Of a stretch of 64,000 nucleotides of DNA, positions 21,990 to 35,475 are shown piece after piece; positions within the stretch are counted from its first letter, which is position 1; each line of letters begins with the position of its first letter. The stretch is from contig JAFKAC010000001.1 in assembly GCA_025766275.1 (NCBI GenBank), positions 3,782,001 through 3,846,000 on the forward strand, written 5' to 3'. The position numbers and the translations under genes are program-made. Below the pieces are notes generated by a model. That model ran no database searches, was not told the DNA's origin, and saw only the letters and a program-made list of their open reading frames with translations. This stretch comes from Lactarius indigo. Its lineage: Eukaryota > Basidiomycota > Agaricomycetes > Russulales > Russulaceae.

Positions 21990-24900
21990 AGTATGATAAT
22001 GGGGACTTCTTGTTCAACTTCACTTCCTGTGTGGTTCCTTCTTGTTGGTACCGCTAATTTGTTGTAAAGACATCGTCACCCCCTTTTCTTCGAAACTCGG
22101 GTTCATAGCTCATAGCCTGACCGAGTGTGAGCAAATAAACGCATTGGGAGCGTCCTCTTCTTACGTCATTCGGGTATATGTCCTGATACTGGCATGCTGC
22201 AACCTGCACACATGACCTGCCCCGAGGCACTCCCTATACAATTGGCAATTCTCGCTTCCCGGGGTGAATTATCACGTCTGCATCTTGAGATCGCAGGGAT
22301 TCCGGCAGGCGCTCAGCGCTACTCTCATCGAGATCGCTGCCTTCTATAAGAATGGATCGCCCTGCTCCCCTCTCACTGCGCTTACTTCTCAGGCCCACCT
22401 TTTTTCTCGATGGGTTCAGCCGCCGTCTATTTGGCCTCAGTTATTCTGGCGAGTCTCTTCTTCGCCGTTTTTGTGCGCTTCAACGGCCGCAAGTCGCCTC
22501 TGCCCTACCCACCTGGCCCTCGTGGCCTCCCATTCATCGGCAATGCCCTCGATATACCTCCATCGCACCCGTGGGAGACGTTCTATAACTGGGGAAAGAA
22601 GTGGGGTAAGTACTACACATGTCTTGCATCCTTCCCCTAGCGCTGATGGCAAAGTCTTGCAGGGGCTTTGACGCACCTAACGCTGTTTGGACAACACTAT
22701 TTGGTCATAAATTCGTTCGACACTGCTGTCAAGATGCTTGATGCCAAGAGCACAATTTATTCGGACAGGCCATCGTTCCTCGTGTTGGGTGACATGATGG
22801 GTTGGAAGGACGGAGTCGCGGTTGCCACCTACGGAGAGCGGTTACGGGATTTGCGACGTTTATTGCATCAGGTCATGGGCACGCCGGCGAGCGTCACCAA
22901 ACTCATTCCCGTCATCGAAAGGGAGGTACATCGCTTCCTTCAGCGTCTTCTGGATGCACCGCCCGACGAATTTGCCAAAAATCTGCGGAGGTATGTTTGC
23001 GCCTTCACTCCCTGTCGCCTCTTAAGCTGGTCCTGATTGCGTCTTGCGTAGTGCCGTGAATGCGGCTACTCTCGACTTCACTTACGGATATAAAGTGCAC
23101 GGCTTGGATGACCCTCTTATTAAGCTGACGGAATTAGCGAGTAAACAATTCGCTCGCGCATCGATGCTAGGTTCTTTCGTCGTCGACATCTTGCCATTCT
23201 GTGCGTCTCAAATACTAGCGCTGGTTGAGCGATTATTCAACCCTTCCTTTGTTCTTTCTAGTGCGTCATGTGCCGGACTGGTTTCCGGGGACCGGCTGGA
23301 AACAGCTGGGACGTGAGTGGGGAGAAAATGTGCGAGCTCTTGTCGACATACCGTTCGAGCTCGTCCGGGATCGAAGGGTACGTAGCTATATCGACTTGCA
23401 TTGCCTTACTGTGCAAACCTGTCTTATCCAGGCAGCCGGTGTTTCAGTACCTTCGTTTACGGACCAGAACTTTACGGAAGGAATGACAGAGCATCAAGAA
23501 GACCTCGTCAAGTGGGCGGCTAATGCAATCACTATGGGTATGTGAACAGAAGTTTAGGGTTAGTGGCTCTAGATTCTGACATGTTTTTTTCCCCCAGGTG
23601 GCACAGATACGGTAGAGCCGTGTTGACTTTCGTTCAAGGATAAACCAAAAAGTGACGTCATTGATCACAGACTGTTTCATCCGTCACTACATTCTTCCTG
23701 GCCATGACACTGTACCCTGAGATACAGAGGAAGGCTCAAGAAGAACTCGATGCAGTTGTGGGGACTCATCGCCTGCCGACTATTGACGACCGCGATAAGC
23801 TCCCATATCTTAATGCTCTCCTCAAGGAAGTCCTTCGCTGGGGTCCAGCGACACCTCTTGGTCTGTTGCGCCCCGGTCGCATGTCTCCTGCTCTTCTCAC
23901 TGCCAGTCGCCGTTCTCTTAGCTGGTCCCCACCGAGTGACAAAGGACGACGAACAAGACGGATACTTCATACGCGGGGGAACTACCATTCTCGTCAACGT
24001 CTGGTAATCTGATGCAGGTTCCTCCATTCCCACGCCAAACTGAACACCTTCCCAGGGGGATGATGCGCGACGAAAGCGTCTACTTCAAATCCACAGATTT
24101 TTAACCCTGAACGATTCAATCGCTTCCGAAACGAAGCCAGCTGAGGCCGACCCGCGGGCATGCTTTGGCTTCGGTCGACGGTGAGCTTCACTGCTATCAC
24201 GGATAGACATAGCTTGGCTCATGGCAGTTGTGCGGAAACGCAGAGTATGTCCAGGTACGGCGTTATCCCATTTGGGGCGCATAAACTCACTGACGGTGTG
24301 CGCTGTTATCGAATGCCGAAACAGGTGTTCGAGTCGCCGAGGGATCGCTGTTTCTGTACTTCGCCACGACTCTTTCAACGTACCAAATCACGAAAGCGGT
24401 GGATGAATCGGGTGCCATCCTGGAACCGAAAGTTCAATACACCAGCTTTTTAATGAGGTGTGTCTTCAAACCTACCCACCGCGTAGTTCTCGAGCCTAAT
24501 ACCGCCAATTCACTGCATAGCCACCCAATGCCCTTCCCTTTCACCATCAAGCCCCGCTCCGAGCAAGCAGCAGCGCTCATTAGATCGCTACCCGTCGCAG
24601 ACAGCGAGTGAGAGGGATACTTCATCCGATCATGTATGACAGACACGTGTACTTGTTATGTCCCTTGCTAGTGAAACGAATTGAAACAGATGATTACTAC
24701 GCCTTCTTAACACACTCAAGGATACACGGATTGGTCCAGGCGTCGCTTCGGGTCAACAAAACTATTTCCCACTATCACCGATATCGGGCGAAGCAAGTGT
24801 ATGTGTATCCACCTCTCACCTACCCATCATCCCAAGGTCACACTTCTGGCGTGCGCGTGCCCCTCATTTCCCCACGTGGGACTCGGCGCTCTGCCGACCT

Positions 24901-25085
24901 TCCGGCTGTGCATATCGGCAATCTCGGTCATTTCGAGTTTGGGTTCATCAGAAACATAACGTAGCCAGCAGGGATCTGATTACTTTGGTTTTCAAACCCT
25001 TGGTGAAATATTCTCCTGTCAACGGCGGTGACTTGTGAACAACCGCCGCTATTTAGGTCGCCATCACCACGACCTTTCCCTCAGG
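21990..25085 (+). repeat. P450-region duplicate, full-length copy
   Basis: Full-length partner of the deleted copy at 19680-21080. It includes P450 gene 2 with its promoter (21990-22409) and 3' flank (24612-25085). Similarity is visible in both flanks, so the duplicated unit was larger than the gene. Confidence 0.75.
22410..24611 (+). CDS. Cytochrome P450 monooxygenase, gene 2
   Basis: Paralogue of the P450 at 17.1 kb with the same exon plan. An anchor helix ([19 protein letters not shown]) is followed by hinge [20 protein letters not shown]. Further blocks: [60 protein letters not shown], helix [21 protein letters not shown], ExxR helix [20 protein letters not shown] plus VCPG at the haem loop, then [19 protein letters not shown] and the C-terminal [20 protein letters not shown]. 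Two single extra bases near 24104 and 24119 disturb the PERF region (a T in a T-run, and an A). About ten introns. An alternative view is an ageing gene, but all catalytic motifs survive. Substrate unknown. Confidence 0.85.
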
Positions 25086-26691
25086 GTGAAAGGTGACAGC
25101 AAACTTCCTTCCCCAGCCTCCGAATCGGACTTGGACTCTAGCGCGGCGCTCCTGTGTCTCTTTAATTACCTGACGGTCTTCGTGAAACTGGATGCACTGC
25201 ACCCATAAATCAGTCTCTGAGACATCTTATGGAAAACCCAACTTGGACAAAAATATTCATTGTGGAAAGAGAATACAATCTGGACTCTAGGACTTTCATG
25301 GTGAACAATAGATGGTGATGACGATTCTATTTGTACACCACACCACATGGGAAGGTTTTATGATCTTGGTAGAATTAATTTTTTGACAGACCGCTTCTCA
25401 TGCAACGGATATGGTTCGTTTCTCATTCTTCGCTTTCAAGACCTCGTGCGTCACAGTCTCCAATGGAAGCATTCGTACTACTGTAGTAGTTATATGGTAC
25501 CGGTACCTTGCACATTATAAGAGCGCCTTCTTCACCCCCACGGATGGGCACCCTTTCCAGAATGACCACTCATACATTACAAACAACACGACGGCATTCT
25601 CGGTAAGGGCAGCCAGTCTAGATGCAGGCGCGCCTACCACATCAGGTTAGGGCCATAAAAAAAACAGCGCTTCTAGTTCGGGAAGCAGATCGTTTTGGTG
25701 ATAGAACAGACCGCATGGAAGTCACTAGCGAGGTGGGGCGAAGGAGTCTTAATGTTTCGGCACACTTCCTCCCACGGCGCTTGGTGGCACGTAGTATGGG
25801 GGAGTGCACGTTCCGGCAGTACCGTATACAGTCCTAATGGACTGGTGTGGAGGATGGGCACCCGAAAAAGTTGGTTGACCTTGCCAGGAAACCGGGCGCC
25901 AATCTTCTTCGTCAATAGCGATTATTCCTATGTAAGCAGCGAGTCGTAAACATAGATTGTATTACTGTAGCACTTACCTAAGTGGCACAGATAAATAGCG
26001 ACACCAAACCATGAGGACAGGTCGCCCCTGAAAGGCCTGAAAACTGGAGAATGTGTAGCAAGAGTGAAAGAACAGGAACCACCGGTCGTCAGGGTCGTGC
26101 GCCCTTGAGGGGAAGGCACCCAGGGACATAGTACTGTAGTCAGCTCATGTGAACGAGCGGGGTACAAAAGTTCCGGAAAGTCTACAGCATTGTAACCGAA
26201 GTGCCGTCATGCAATTTGTGTCATATCATTTGGGCGGTGCTAGAGTGGGTCAGAGCACGAACGGAGGCTGACGACAAAGCGGGAACCCAGGTGTAGGGCC
26301 AAGGTAAAAAAAAAAAGAAAAGCAAAAACTCAAACTCGATGCCCAGATTAGTTTGCAGTTCTGCGATGCGATGGGAGAGCTCCAATATCAACGATGCTCC
26401 GAAACGCGTGCCAACCTATCACCAATAGTTCCACAGAGCTAGAACATTGCAGCTGCTCAGCGCCGTACTACAGCACAGATACTGTGGGAACTCGTGAAGA
26501 TGGACGAGCAAGTGAGAGTAGCTCAATTGAGCCAAACAAAACCAAGCAAAATTCCGGGCGCCGGCGCGGTGAAATCCGCCGCCAGACCGAACCAGAACCC
26601 CAGTCAACATCAACACTCCGACAGACCAGCCGCCAGCGCCAGCACGGTCTCCGCATTCACGTCCAAATCAAAAGAAATCAAAAAGAGCATC
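25086..26691. other. Intergenic, 1.6 kb
   Basis: No convincing gene. It includes a GGTACCGGTACC palindrome near 25497 and an 11-base A run at 26306-26316. The last few hundred bases should be the promoter and leader of the bL12m gene. Confidence 0.4.
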
Positions 26692-27477
26692 ATGCAAAGT
26701 CGTTTGTCTTTCGCTCTCCGTACCGCCACCCGACAATGGTGCGTTCCCCCTAAGCCAGTCAACGCGCTCGTCTTCTGTCTCTTACCCTTCTTTCCTCTTA
26801 CATTAGGTCTCTCGCACGCGGAACCCCGACGACGGGTCTGCGCGCGACGCGTGCGCTCGCAACAGCCGCGACAACAGACGCAGTCACCTTCCTCCTCGTC
26901 ACCACCGCCACCGCCAACAGCAACAGCACCGAACACCATCGTCTGACCCCGCTCTGCACAAAATCGTGGATGACATATCTGGTCTAACACTGCTCCAGGC
27001 CGCAGACCTCGTCACACTCCTCAAGGTATAGAGCCCCTTAGATAAAAGGAAGAAAACAATGTTTTTTAATTCATTCCAGACGCGTCTTAACATCCAAGAA
27101 ATTGCGCTCCCTGCAGCTGGTGCAGCGGTTCCTTCTGCTGGCGCGGGTGCAGGCGCCGCAGACGATGCGGCGCCAGCGGAAGAAGCCAAGCCGAAAGAGA
27201 AGACGATTTTCAACGTGAGGCTCGAGTCGTTCGACGCCTGGTGCCAAGCCAAAGATCATCAAAGAGGTCAAGGCGATCGTGCCGAACCTCACCCTCATCG
27301 AGGTGCGTGTCCTTTTCCAGGTATGCCGGGACGAACATTCATCATATTTTCACTATACAGGCCAAAAAGTTCGTCGAGTCTCTCCCGAAGGTGGTCAAGG
27401 AGGGCATCCCCAAGGAAGATGCAGAGAAGATCAAAAAGGTGTTTGAGGCGCACGGAGCTGTGGTCGTCTTGGATTAG
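26692..27477 (+). CDS. MRPL12: Mitochondrial large-subunit ribosomal protein bL12m
   Basis: Mitochondrial homologue of bacterial L7/L12, the stalk protein that recruits translation GTPases. Exon 1 starts MQSRLSFALRTATRQ, a basic presequence. The N-terminal dimerisation region reads PALHKIVDDISGLTLLQAAD and LVTLLKTRLNIQEIALP. A flexible Ala-rich hinge follows, then the C-terminal domain KTIFNVRLESFDA, KPKIIKEVKAIVPNLTLIE, AKKFVESLPKVVKEGIPKED, AEKIKKVFEAHGAVVVLD and stop. The KK/EV/VESLP pattern is the factor-binding face of L12. Introns lie near 26735-26807, 27027-27080 and 27302-27360. Frame continuity between the presequence and PALHK is unclear near 26900, so the transit-peptide part is the least certain. 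Confidence 0.88.
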
Positions 27478-27834
27478 AGACGTGTTTCGGCCTGCGCAAG
27501 CGTTGCTCATATTTAGACTCTACCGTACACACTCACAGCAAATTCATCCACAAATTGCCATGCGCAGACTATGCCATTAATCATCGTGTAGCTGCGCCGC
27601 ACACGCACGTAGGTCAATAATCGACCTAGGAACGTACAAAAAAGGTGTCGAACGTAAATAAAACCGAGGTGGACGACGACAGTCACAGTGGAATTCAATG
27701 AGCAAAAACAAAAATTGTCTTGAGAGGAAGAAAGTTGGTGGGATGTGGTCACTATTCAGTGCCATCGTATATGAATGCGAATGCGTGAGGAAACGAATGG
27801 GTGAATGGGAGATCAGTCGGGGGAAGGGAGGCAC
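27478..27834. other. Convergent 3' flanks of bL12m and NOT3
   Basis: About 360 bases between two converging genes. AT-rich and probably shared 3' UTR; no gene seen. Confidence 0.45.
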
Positions 27835-30800
27835 TCAATCCTCGGACAGATACCGATACTCGAATCGGAAGTCGCTCTTCTTGCGTTGGCACCATGAGCC
27901 CTCCCAGTCAAAGTAGACATACACGCCCTGCTCATACTCTTCCGTGATAGCTTGCGGTTCCGAGTGCCGTTGGAACCACGTGAGGTACTTGACGTGGAAG
28001 CGCCACGACTGTCGCTTCAGCTCCTTAGCCGCGAGGAACCTGAGTCGGTGTTTGCACTCAACATCGCGTCATCGTTGTCGTCGTCCGGGAACCGCCCCGT
28101 CGACAGGAAGTAAAGCAAAAGCCACTCACTGCTGATACGTGCCCGGTAAGAAGTAGAACACGTAGAAGAGCGTTTCCACGTCGAGTTGCGCAAAGAGCCG
28201 TGGGGAGCTCAGGATCGGGTTTGTCGTCTGCGGGTAGTAGGTCGGTGCCTGGTACGGATTGCGCGGCACGTAATACTTGGGCCTTTTCCCCCATCCCAGC
28301 ACGTATATGCACACGTCAGTCGGCGCATGCAAGGCATACATCCAGTAGGAACACGCACTTCTCAGTATCCTGCGGCTGCGGCATGTTCGAGTACCCGCCG
28401 TCCAGCAGCTTGTGCACCTGGTCCAAATTTGTCATCCGATGTGCCTGCTGTTGCCAGTTCACAGTAAGTATGAGGAGCGCAATCGGTCTAAGGACCCACT
28501 CACCTTTCTGCTTCACGTTTTCAAAGGAAGCCACGAGATCCGAGAGCGAGCCTGGGAATGCATTGCGCTGCTGTGACTGTTGCTGCATCGCAGATGGCGG
28601 GCGTTGTGTGTCCAGTTTGACACCTGGTGGGAGCTGCTGGTTGCGGCGCCTGCGCCTGCGCAGCGGGGGGGAACGGCGACGAGCCAATCGTTTGTTGCTG
28701 GTGCTGGACTGGCTGGGGCTGTTGCTGCTGTGCTTGTAATGGCGCAGGTGAACGCGTGGTCTCAGGTAGTGAGGTACTTGGCACTCCAGCGGATGTCATT
28801 ACGGGCGCCGCGGGTGTATGCCACGCACTGCCTGCCTGTCCGTCTACGGGCGCTGGCGCTGCAGCCTGTCCGCCCGCGATTAGTGATCGCCCAGTTTCCC
28901 TTTATGATGATCGACGTACCGGTGCAGATACCTCCTGTGGCGGCTCGTGCGCGCCTAAAGATCCGGGCAGTCAGCACGTGTTTCATGAACGGGGTTGGGG
29001 AAATGAGAAGCGAATAGAACTCGCCTGTCCCAAGTGGTGATGGTGCGGATACAGACGCGGATGCCTCAGGATGCGATTCGGCTTCAGATACCAAGGGTGA
29101 GCCAAACGAACCGTCGGGCTGCTGTGCAGATGCAGAGGTCGACGACAGAAACGGGCTCGACGTCGAGATCTGTGTCAGGCTCGGTGAAGAAGTTACTGCA
29201 GTGGCGTGATCTTGTAAGGCCGTATTCACTGCAGGTTCGGGTTTCGACGGCGGCGGCGCGGGTGTGGATGCGGAGACGGGTACAGGAGGTGCCATTGATG
29301 GTACCGGTGACGTTAATGACGCGTTGCTCTGCTGACTTGCGGAAGGTGTGACTGCTGCAGCGGCCGCAGTTGCATACTTTAATGGTGGCCGTGGCTGTGA
29401 TGGCGGGAGACCAGCCTTGAGTATACTCGACATGGGCTGTTGCGCAAAATTTGGATTTGGCGGTGGCTTAGGTGCTAAGTACGAGCGCATCGTAAGCGAA
29501 TAGGTGAAGGAACTGCAAAGGATGAATAGGAGGGTGGGGGGGCACACCTTCGCCTGCTGTGGAATGCTCTATAAATGCAAAAAGATGAATCGAAGCCCAG
29601 CCCTAAGTGAAGGGGGCAACGTACTGCGTAGTTGCAACGCTGCACCTGCCTTCTTTAATATTGGACTGCTCTCCTCGCGTTTACTACTCGACATGCTTTC
29701 CTCGTCATGTTTCTTTGATGGGGTTCGAGGAGGGAGATCGGCTGCTGAGGCTGAGGGTATTAGGGTTACGACGGATGTATGCGGGAAAACACACCATCGC
29801 TAGCATCGTCTGAGGCGTCACTATCGTGGTCCTCCGTTATTAACCGACCGAATTTCTCCTCTTCCTCATCAAGATTGAGGTCATCGTACATGCCCTCGTC
29901 TTCGTCGTAGTCGTCGTTCTTTCCCCCGAGTTTCAGCCCTGCTGCTCGTGCACGCGGAAAGAAGCTCGCAACGCACCGCATTATCCTCGACGAAATAGTT
30001 CACGTCGTCTTTCAACCCCTGCACCTGCTCCGTCGAAAGCGTGCCGTTGTCAAGCAATCGAAGCATGATCTCTAAACGAGATATATGCCACTTCCGCCGC
30101 TCATTCAGTCGCTCAAGCTCTTCTAACCGGTCTTGTGCAGAAGCGCCAACTTTGCCTTTTTTGCGACCGCCTTGTTGCAGCGTCTCGATCTCTGCTTCTG
30201 CTGTCTCGACCTGCAGTAATAGCTCTTCTACGCAGGTTTGTAACCATTGTGTTTGTTCGAGCTTTTCCTGTGCTTTGGGATCGAGCTTGGCCGACTGAAT
30301 GAGACCCTCTTTGGAGAATGCCTTGGTCTTCATTTCCTTCTCGCAGGCTTTGAACTTCTCCATTTGCTATATACATCTGCAGTCAGTGGAAAAGTATGGG
30401 AGAAAGACACGCGTGCGAAAGAAAGCATTAAACCCGCACGCGACGCGGAATTTGAGAGCGTCTCCCAGGACGAGTCGCTGCGGTGGACGACGGGGAGAGA
30501 GCGCGGAACCGTCTGCAGGGATAGCCACGGAGCACGCACCGTCTCAATGAGCCTCCGGTTCTCAAGCAGTGCGGACTTATCCTTGATGTCGTTGCTCGCG
30601 ACCCATGTCTTTATCTGATCTCGGAGACGTTGTAGCTTCTTTATTTGCGTCTTGAGATCTGTTTCGAGCTTCTCTTTCTGTGTTTGATTCGTCGAGGCCT
30701 GCATCTTGTCGTATATGCTCTCGAAGAGCTCGACACCCTCTGAGACCTTCTTTAGTGTTCTGTCAATTTCCGCTACAAATAGAGGAGATATTCAGATATT

Positions 30801-30851
30801 TTGGAATATTGGTGAATCCAAGCGCGCACTTTGTAACTTTCTCGCCGCCAT
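27835..30851 (-). CDS. NOT3: CCR4-NOT complex subunit NOT3/NOT5
   Basis: Subunit of the deadenylase complex that shortens mRNA poly(A) tails and links it to translation. The start MAARKLQ is followed after a 60-base intron by [20 protein letters not shown]. The N-terminal Not3 coiled-coil domain continues with [79 protein letters not shown] and [15 protein letters not shown]. An acidic stretch ([20 protein letters not shown]) follows, then a long Pro/Ser/Gln-rich linker (about 29.5-28.6 kb). The C-terminal NOT2/3/5 box starts about 28.3 kb: [40 protein letters not shown], then [20 protein letters not shown] and a final [13 protein letters not shown]. The stop is at 27835-27837. Several introns; exon limits in the linker are uncertain. 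Confidence 0.9.
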
Positions 30852-31476
30852 GGTAAGTGTTGTGGCCGTAGCTGATAAAAGTTGACTGTGGGTCTTACGC
30901 ACTGCGAATTTGGGGCCTTCGTGACACCAACCCCCCCGTCACCGTTTATGTAATCAAATAAGGGACCCTGATCACCCCTGTTTCTGGATGTCCAAATGTG
31001 GCATATCGGTTCCGAGTTTTTGTGGCCCCGACAGGTTGGCAGTGACAGCACTCTGGTGCACATGCGGCCACACGCCCGCTCACATTACGATCACAGGGCT
31101 AGTGCTCTTTGAGCTATTACCGGACCGATCCGTCATCTGTTCCACTGATCGGCGGGGAAGGGTATCAAAGTGGAGAACACGAGTCCTGACTACCGCCACG
31201 ACGAGTCAATGTAAGGCGTGAAACAAAGCAAAGAGCGTATTGGGATGTAATAGTAGTGTTTGTTTTTTTTCCGAGACAACGAGGCAGGTGAAAAACAAAA
31301 CAATAAGCAAGAAGACCGCGTGAGAAACGCCCTTCAATTGAGCTAATTTGCGCTCATTCTTGTCTCGTCCGAGGTCTCTGCCTCGCTCCATTCGCCTATC
31401 CACTTTAGCTCGCGGCTGGTCTGCTCTTCTCTTCCAACATCCACCACGATTTTTACGCTTCCCCTCCTTCTTAGCT
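30852..31476. other. Divergent promoter region, NOT3 and Bem1-like gene
   Basis: About 620 bases between two divergent starts. Pyrimidine-rich tracts occur just before 31477, typical of fungal leaders. No other gene seen. Confidence 0.45.
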
Positions 31477-33526
31477 ATGAAGGCTCTCAGGAAATCCCTC
31501 AATAGCAAGGATTCACATCAACCACTCATCTCGACTCCCTTACCTCCTCTCTCCAAGCCCGCCACTGCCATCGCCCCTCCTCAGCAAGTCATCCGTGCTA
31601 CCAGCGGTTATCGTTCTCCCGCTCCCCAGCAGCTCTCTTTCCAACAAGGCGACTTCTTCTATGTCATTCGCGAGGTTTCTGAAGGTGGCTCTTGGTACGA
31701 GGCACACAATCCCATGACCGGTGCACGCGGGCTTGTCCCAAGGGCCATGTTCGAGTCGTTCAATAAAGGTGCCGCTCCGTGAGTCTTCTCCCTCCGTTTC
31801 CCCTCCGCCACTCTTCACACTTTATGGCAGCAACCCCCGAAACTCCCAGGCACCATTATTGTCTCGTCCATTCAGAACTCCTTCCACACAAACCCCACTA
31901 CCTTCCGCAGCCTCCAAGACCTTGGCATTCTATGCCGTAGTCCTCCATGATTTTGTTGCCGAACGTCCGGACGAGCTTGATGCCAAGGCGGGCGATTCCA
32001 TCTCGGTCGTTGCGCAGTCGAATCGCGAGTGGTTCGTTGCAAAGTCCATTGGTCGCCTTGGTAAGCCCGGCCTCATTCCTGTCTCGTTCGTTGAGGTCCG
32101 CGATCCTGCAACCGGCAAGCCCATAACCGATGTAGGCGCTCTTATGGATAGCGGTACTCTTCCCCGCGTCGAGGACTGGAAGAAGCAGATGCTTAGCTAT
32201 AAAGCGAATAGCATCGCCCTTGGCGTTTTCGAGGATTCATCGCAGACTCCTGCGACCACCAATTCTCCAATCACCAGCCCTTCCATATCCATGCAGCCGG
32301 CCACACCTGCCTCGTTTCACGAGCAATTACCACATAGACCACCCAGCCCGCCAGCGCTTCCCGATGGTCTCCTTCTATCAGCAAGTGTTGTGTCCTTCCA
32401 TCACGAAATGGATGAATATTGGTTCCGCCTCCATGCGCTCTATCAACCGTTCGATCCCTCCGGCTCATCTACTCTTCCACCCGCGAAAGAGCTCGTATTA
32501 TTCCGTGCTTACAACGACTTCTTCGACTTCCAAACCGGTCTTCTTCAAGCATTCCCACGTGAAGGGGGGCGAGAGAAAAAGCATCCAAGAGTGGTCCCTT
32601 TCATGCCTGGCCCGAGTGACCAAGTCGATGATACCCTCTCGGCGACCCGACAAACGGAACTCGATGATTACTTACGTCGCCTCTGCCGCCTTAACCGCAC
32701 GACTGCGCGCTACATCCTCGAACACCATCTGACGCGGGAATTCTTCGCACTAAAACCGGGTGATATTGAAAACGACACAGATCCGCAGTACGATCGGATG
32801 GCAGAAGTCGACTGGTACGATCCCTCGGATGACCCGGAGCCCGTGTCTATAAATGATCCTCCATCACCGGTCGATGACGTAGTCGAGAAGTTCCAGAAGA
32901 CCGCCATAAGGTCAAACGGGGCCCGCCACTCGGACAGCGAAGTGTCAGACTATGGCGACGACTCCGAGGCGATCGCTGCGTCCTCCAAGCCAGCCGGCTA
33001 TTCGCAGCGGCAGCGCTCACGTGGCTATTCCACTTCTCGCACCAAGCTCTCTCCATCCGGGCAATCAGCACCAGGCGCTGTCGGGAACGGGAACGGGTAC
33101 GGTGCGACCGCCAACAATGGACCGTACCGGGACAGCGCATACTCGCGCTCGTCGGCATCGAGCTCGTCTCGCTGGGCCGAGTCACCCATACGATCGTCAG
33201 CGTCAGGGGGAGGATCTACACGGAGCGGTCGGGCTGCAAGCAATGCAGGGGCACCTCCGATCTCGGCAAGTAACCCGCATACGGCGTTCATCAAGATCAA
33301 GGTCTTCGACAGGATTCAGGACGACCTGATCGCCATTCGTGTGCATCCGCGCGTAACACACGAGCAGCTGCTCGATAAGGTGCAGCAGCGGCTGGGCGGG
33401 CAGGTCGCACGACTGTCGTACCGTGAGAGTAGCGAGGACGGCGAGGACTACGTGCCACTGCAGCAGGATGACGACGTGTTATGGTGGATCGGGAGCACAG
33501 ACAAGCATGTCCTCTATGCTGACTGA
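31477..33526 (+). CDS. BEM1: Bem1/Scd2-type polarity scaffold (SH3-SH3-PX-PB1)
   Basis: Scaffold that brings the Cdc42 exchange factor and PAK kinase together at growth sites. About 670 residues in two exons; the single intron (about 31781-31835) splits a Pro codon. SH3-1 (residues ~38-98) contains GDFFYVIREVSEGGSWYEAH and RGLVPRAMFE. SH3-2 (~140-195) has YAVVLHDFVAERPDELDAKA, REWFV and GLIPVSFVEV. The PX domain (~295-430) includes YWFRLHALYQPFDP, FRAYNDFFDFQTGLLQAFP and a membrane-binding-like loop FMPGPSDQ. A Ser-rich linker leads to a C-terminal PB1 domain (~590-670): FIKIKVFDRIQDDLIAIRVH, EQLLDKVQQRLG and YVPLQQDDDVLWWIGS. No indel is needed anywhere, in contrast to the copy at 38 kb. Confidence 0.92.
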
Positions 33527-35475
33527 GATCTTTTGGTTTTCATTTCTCTCCTCTCACTCTGGGCTCTATCTGTTCCTCATATGATCTCTATTTTCTTTTC
33601 ACTCTCCCCGTTCGTATCGACATTGATTGTTCCACGTGCGGTCCTCTCTCCCAGACATTTAACCCCCTTCGTTCGACTTGGCCCTCTCCACGCTCATTTT
33701 TACCTTTTTCTTTTGGCGCCGCCCCCATCTTCGCGTCCTGTGAGCTGCCCCCCTTTTTTCATCATTTTATCCTCCGTGCGTACTATCAATCTCACACCCC
33801 CACATTCGTATTGTAATCCATCTGTTGTAAGTGTTGGCATGGCGCGGGGGGCACAGCGCCCAGCAGGGACCACGCTACGAGCATGTAATCAGTGGACGAC
33901 AAAATCTGTAATTACTAGATGTGTGCGAGCGAGCGTAGTAATTGAATGGGTGGAATGGAACAGAGGACTATACAATCAATCATTCAGTCATTATTGGAGT
34001 GTTAATTGGCCGCGTTGGTCGTGGGATCTATGCCGTGGAAGGTGGCGCGTGCGCAGTTCCAAACTTTCTGTCACTCCAGTAGAGCAACGTACAGTACGTC
34101 AACTCCATTGTCGTCATTTTTCGCCTGATAGCCCCAATTGGAGGAGTCGAAAGTGGTAGGTATTGTCTGTTCTGTGACCGACCTGACCTGGCACTGCGGT
34201 CTCAGGTTCCTCTCGGTTGCAGTGCGGAAGCGGCGGCTCCGAAGATTTCCGAGGCGATTCTGGATAGCTATGCACAGTACTCAAAAGAGATAATCGATAA
34301 TCAGGCGCCCTGATCGCTCAAAGTGGGTACAGTCGAGTAAACTTGGTCCGCCGACGATCCGCCGACCTTCTAAAGGCGTCGGTTTAAATTTCAAATTCTG
34401 CGAAAACGCCCCTTGGGGTTTAGTGGGCACTGCTGTACAGTATCGCCGTTGGGCCAGAGTTTCCGTACTAACAGTGGAGCAGCGATGACCCAATGCCAAA
34501 CGGTTGCAAGGTGTTTCCAAAGGGAGAAAGATATTCATTGGACTGAATACAAAATCTATCGAACATGCACCGAGTAGGCTCGGTTTCAGTTTTCATTTCC
34601 ATCTTCATATCAGGCTTCATATATCAGTTTTTAAGTTCTTGTACATGACAAGACAGAAAATAGACAAACACCGCCATCCGTTGACATCTGGCCGCTGTAA
34701 GTTAGGTCGCGAGCAGTCATTTCCGAGGCGCGACTTTGTATCGGACAGGTTCTGAGAGTTCCAAGACGCCAAAAGTGGCGCCGTTGTCATGCCTGAGATC
34801 CGGTACAGTACAGTGTGTTCAGTTCGACCAAATGAAACTTGACTTTGATTGACAGCTGACAGGATGACAGTTCCCAACAGTGGCGCTTGCAGACAAAGGT
34901 GTTCGCTTGTCAATGATGCGATATAAAAAAGGATCAGCGTTCCACATTGGGCCATGGGATCACCGACTTCGGCCCGTGCGTGTAAGCCGAGACAGTGGGT
35001 GCCCCGTGTTGAGTAGGGAAAAACGGAAGACGGGCATGAGTTCTACAACACCAGACCACCACAGTAGGTAGTCTCTGTGACGCGTTAGCGACGCTCAGAG
35101 GTAGTACGTACAATCACTCCATCACGCATGTGCCTACACAGGCACAACTTAAATGCAAGACATTCACGAGAAGTGATACCAAAGAATAGCCCGGGGTGAT
35201 TGCGGGGCCACGAGGTGCGAGCATGTGGTTCTTCGGGTTCGGTGTGAGAAAGGCGCACGAACAGCGTGTGGCAGTCGGCCCTGAGCAGCTTCATTGTCGG
35301 CATATTATCGGAACGACCAAAAGTCTATAATTCACAGAAGAGATGGGGTTCACTTTGTGATTCTCACAGACACGCTGCACCTGGGCAAAAGGCCAGGCTT
35401 GTTTCGGGAGCACTTAGGCGAGACCTGGACAGGAGTCCTATAGCTAAGTTCAAGGGATGCATCAGCGATTATTGC
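31840..35475 (+). repeat. Segmental duplication, Bem1 side
   Basis: From the Bem1 second exon through the 3' flank to about 35475, the sequence matches 38130-41330 in the same orientation. The noncoding flank is well conserved too: for example tgagatcttttggttttc, ctcccagacatttaacc, aacagaggactata, and a block around gatcacagacttcggcccgt in the partner. Confidence 0.85.
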
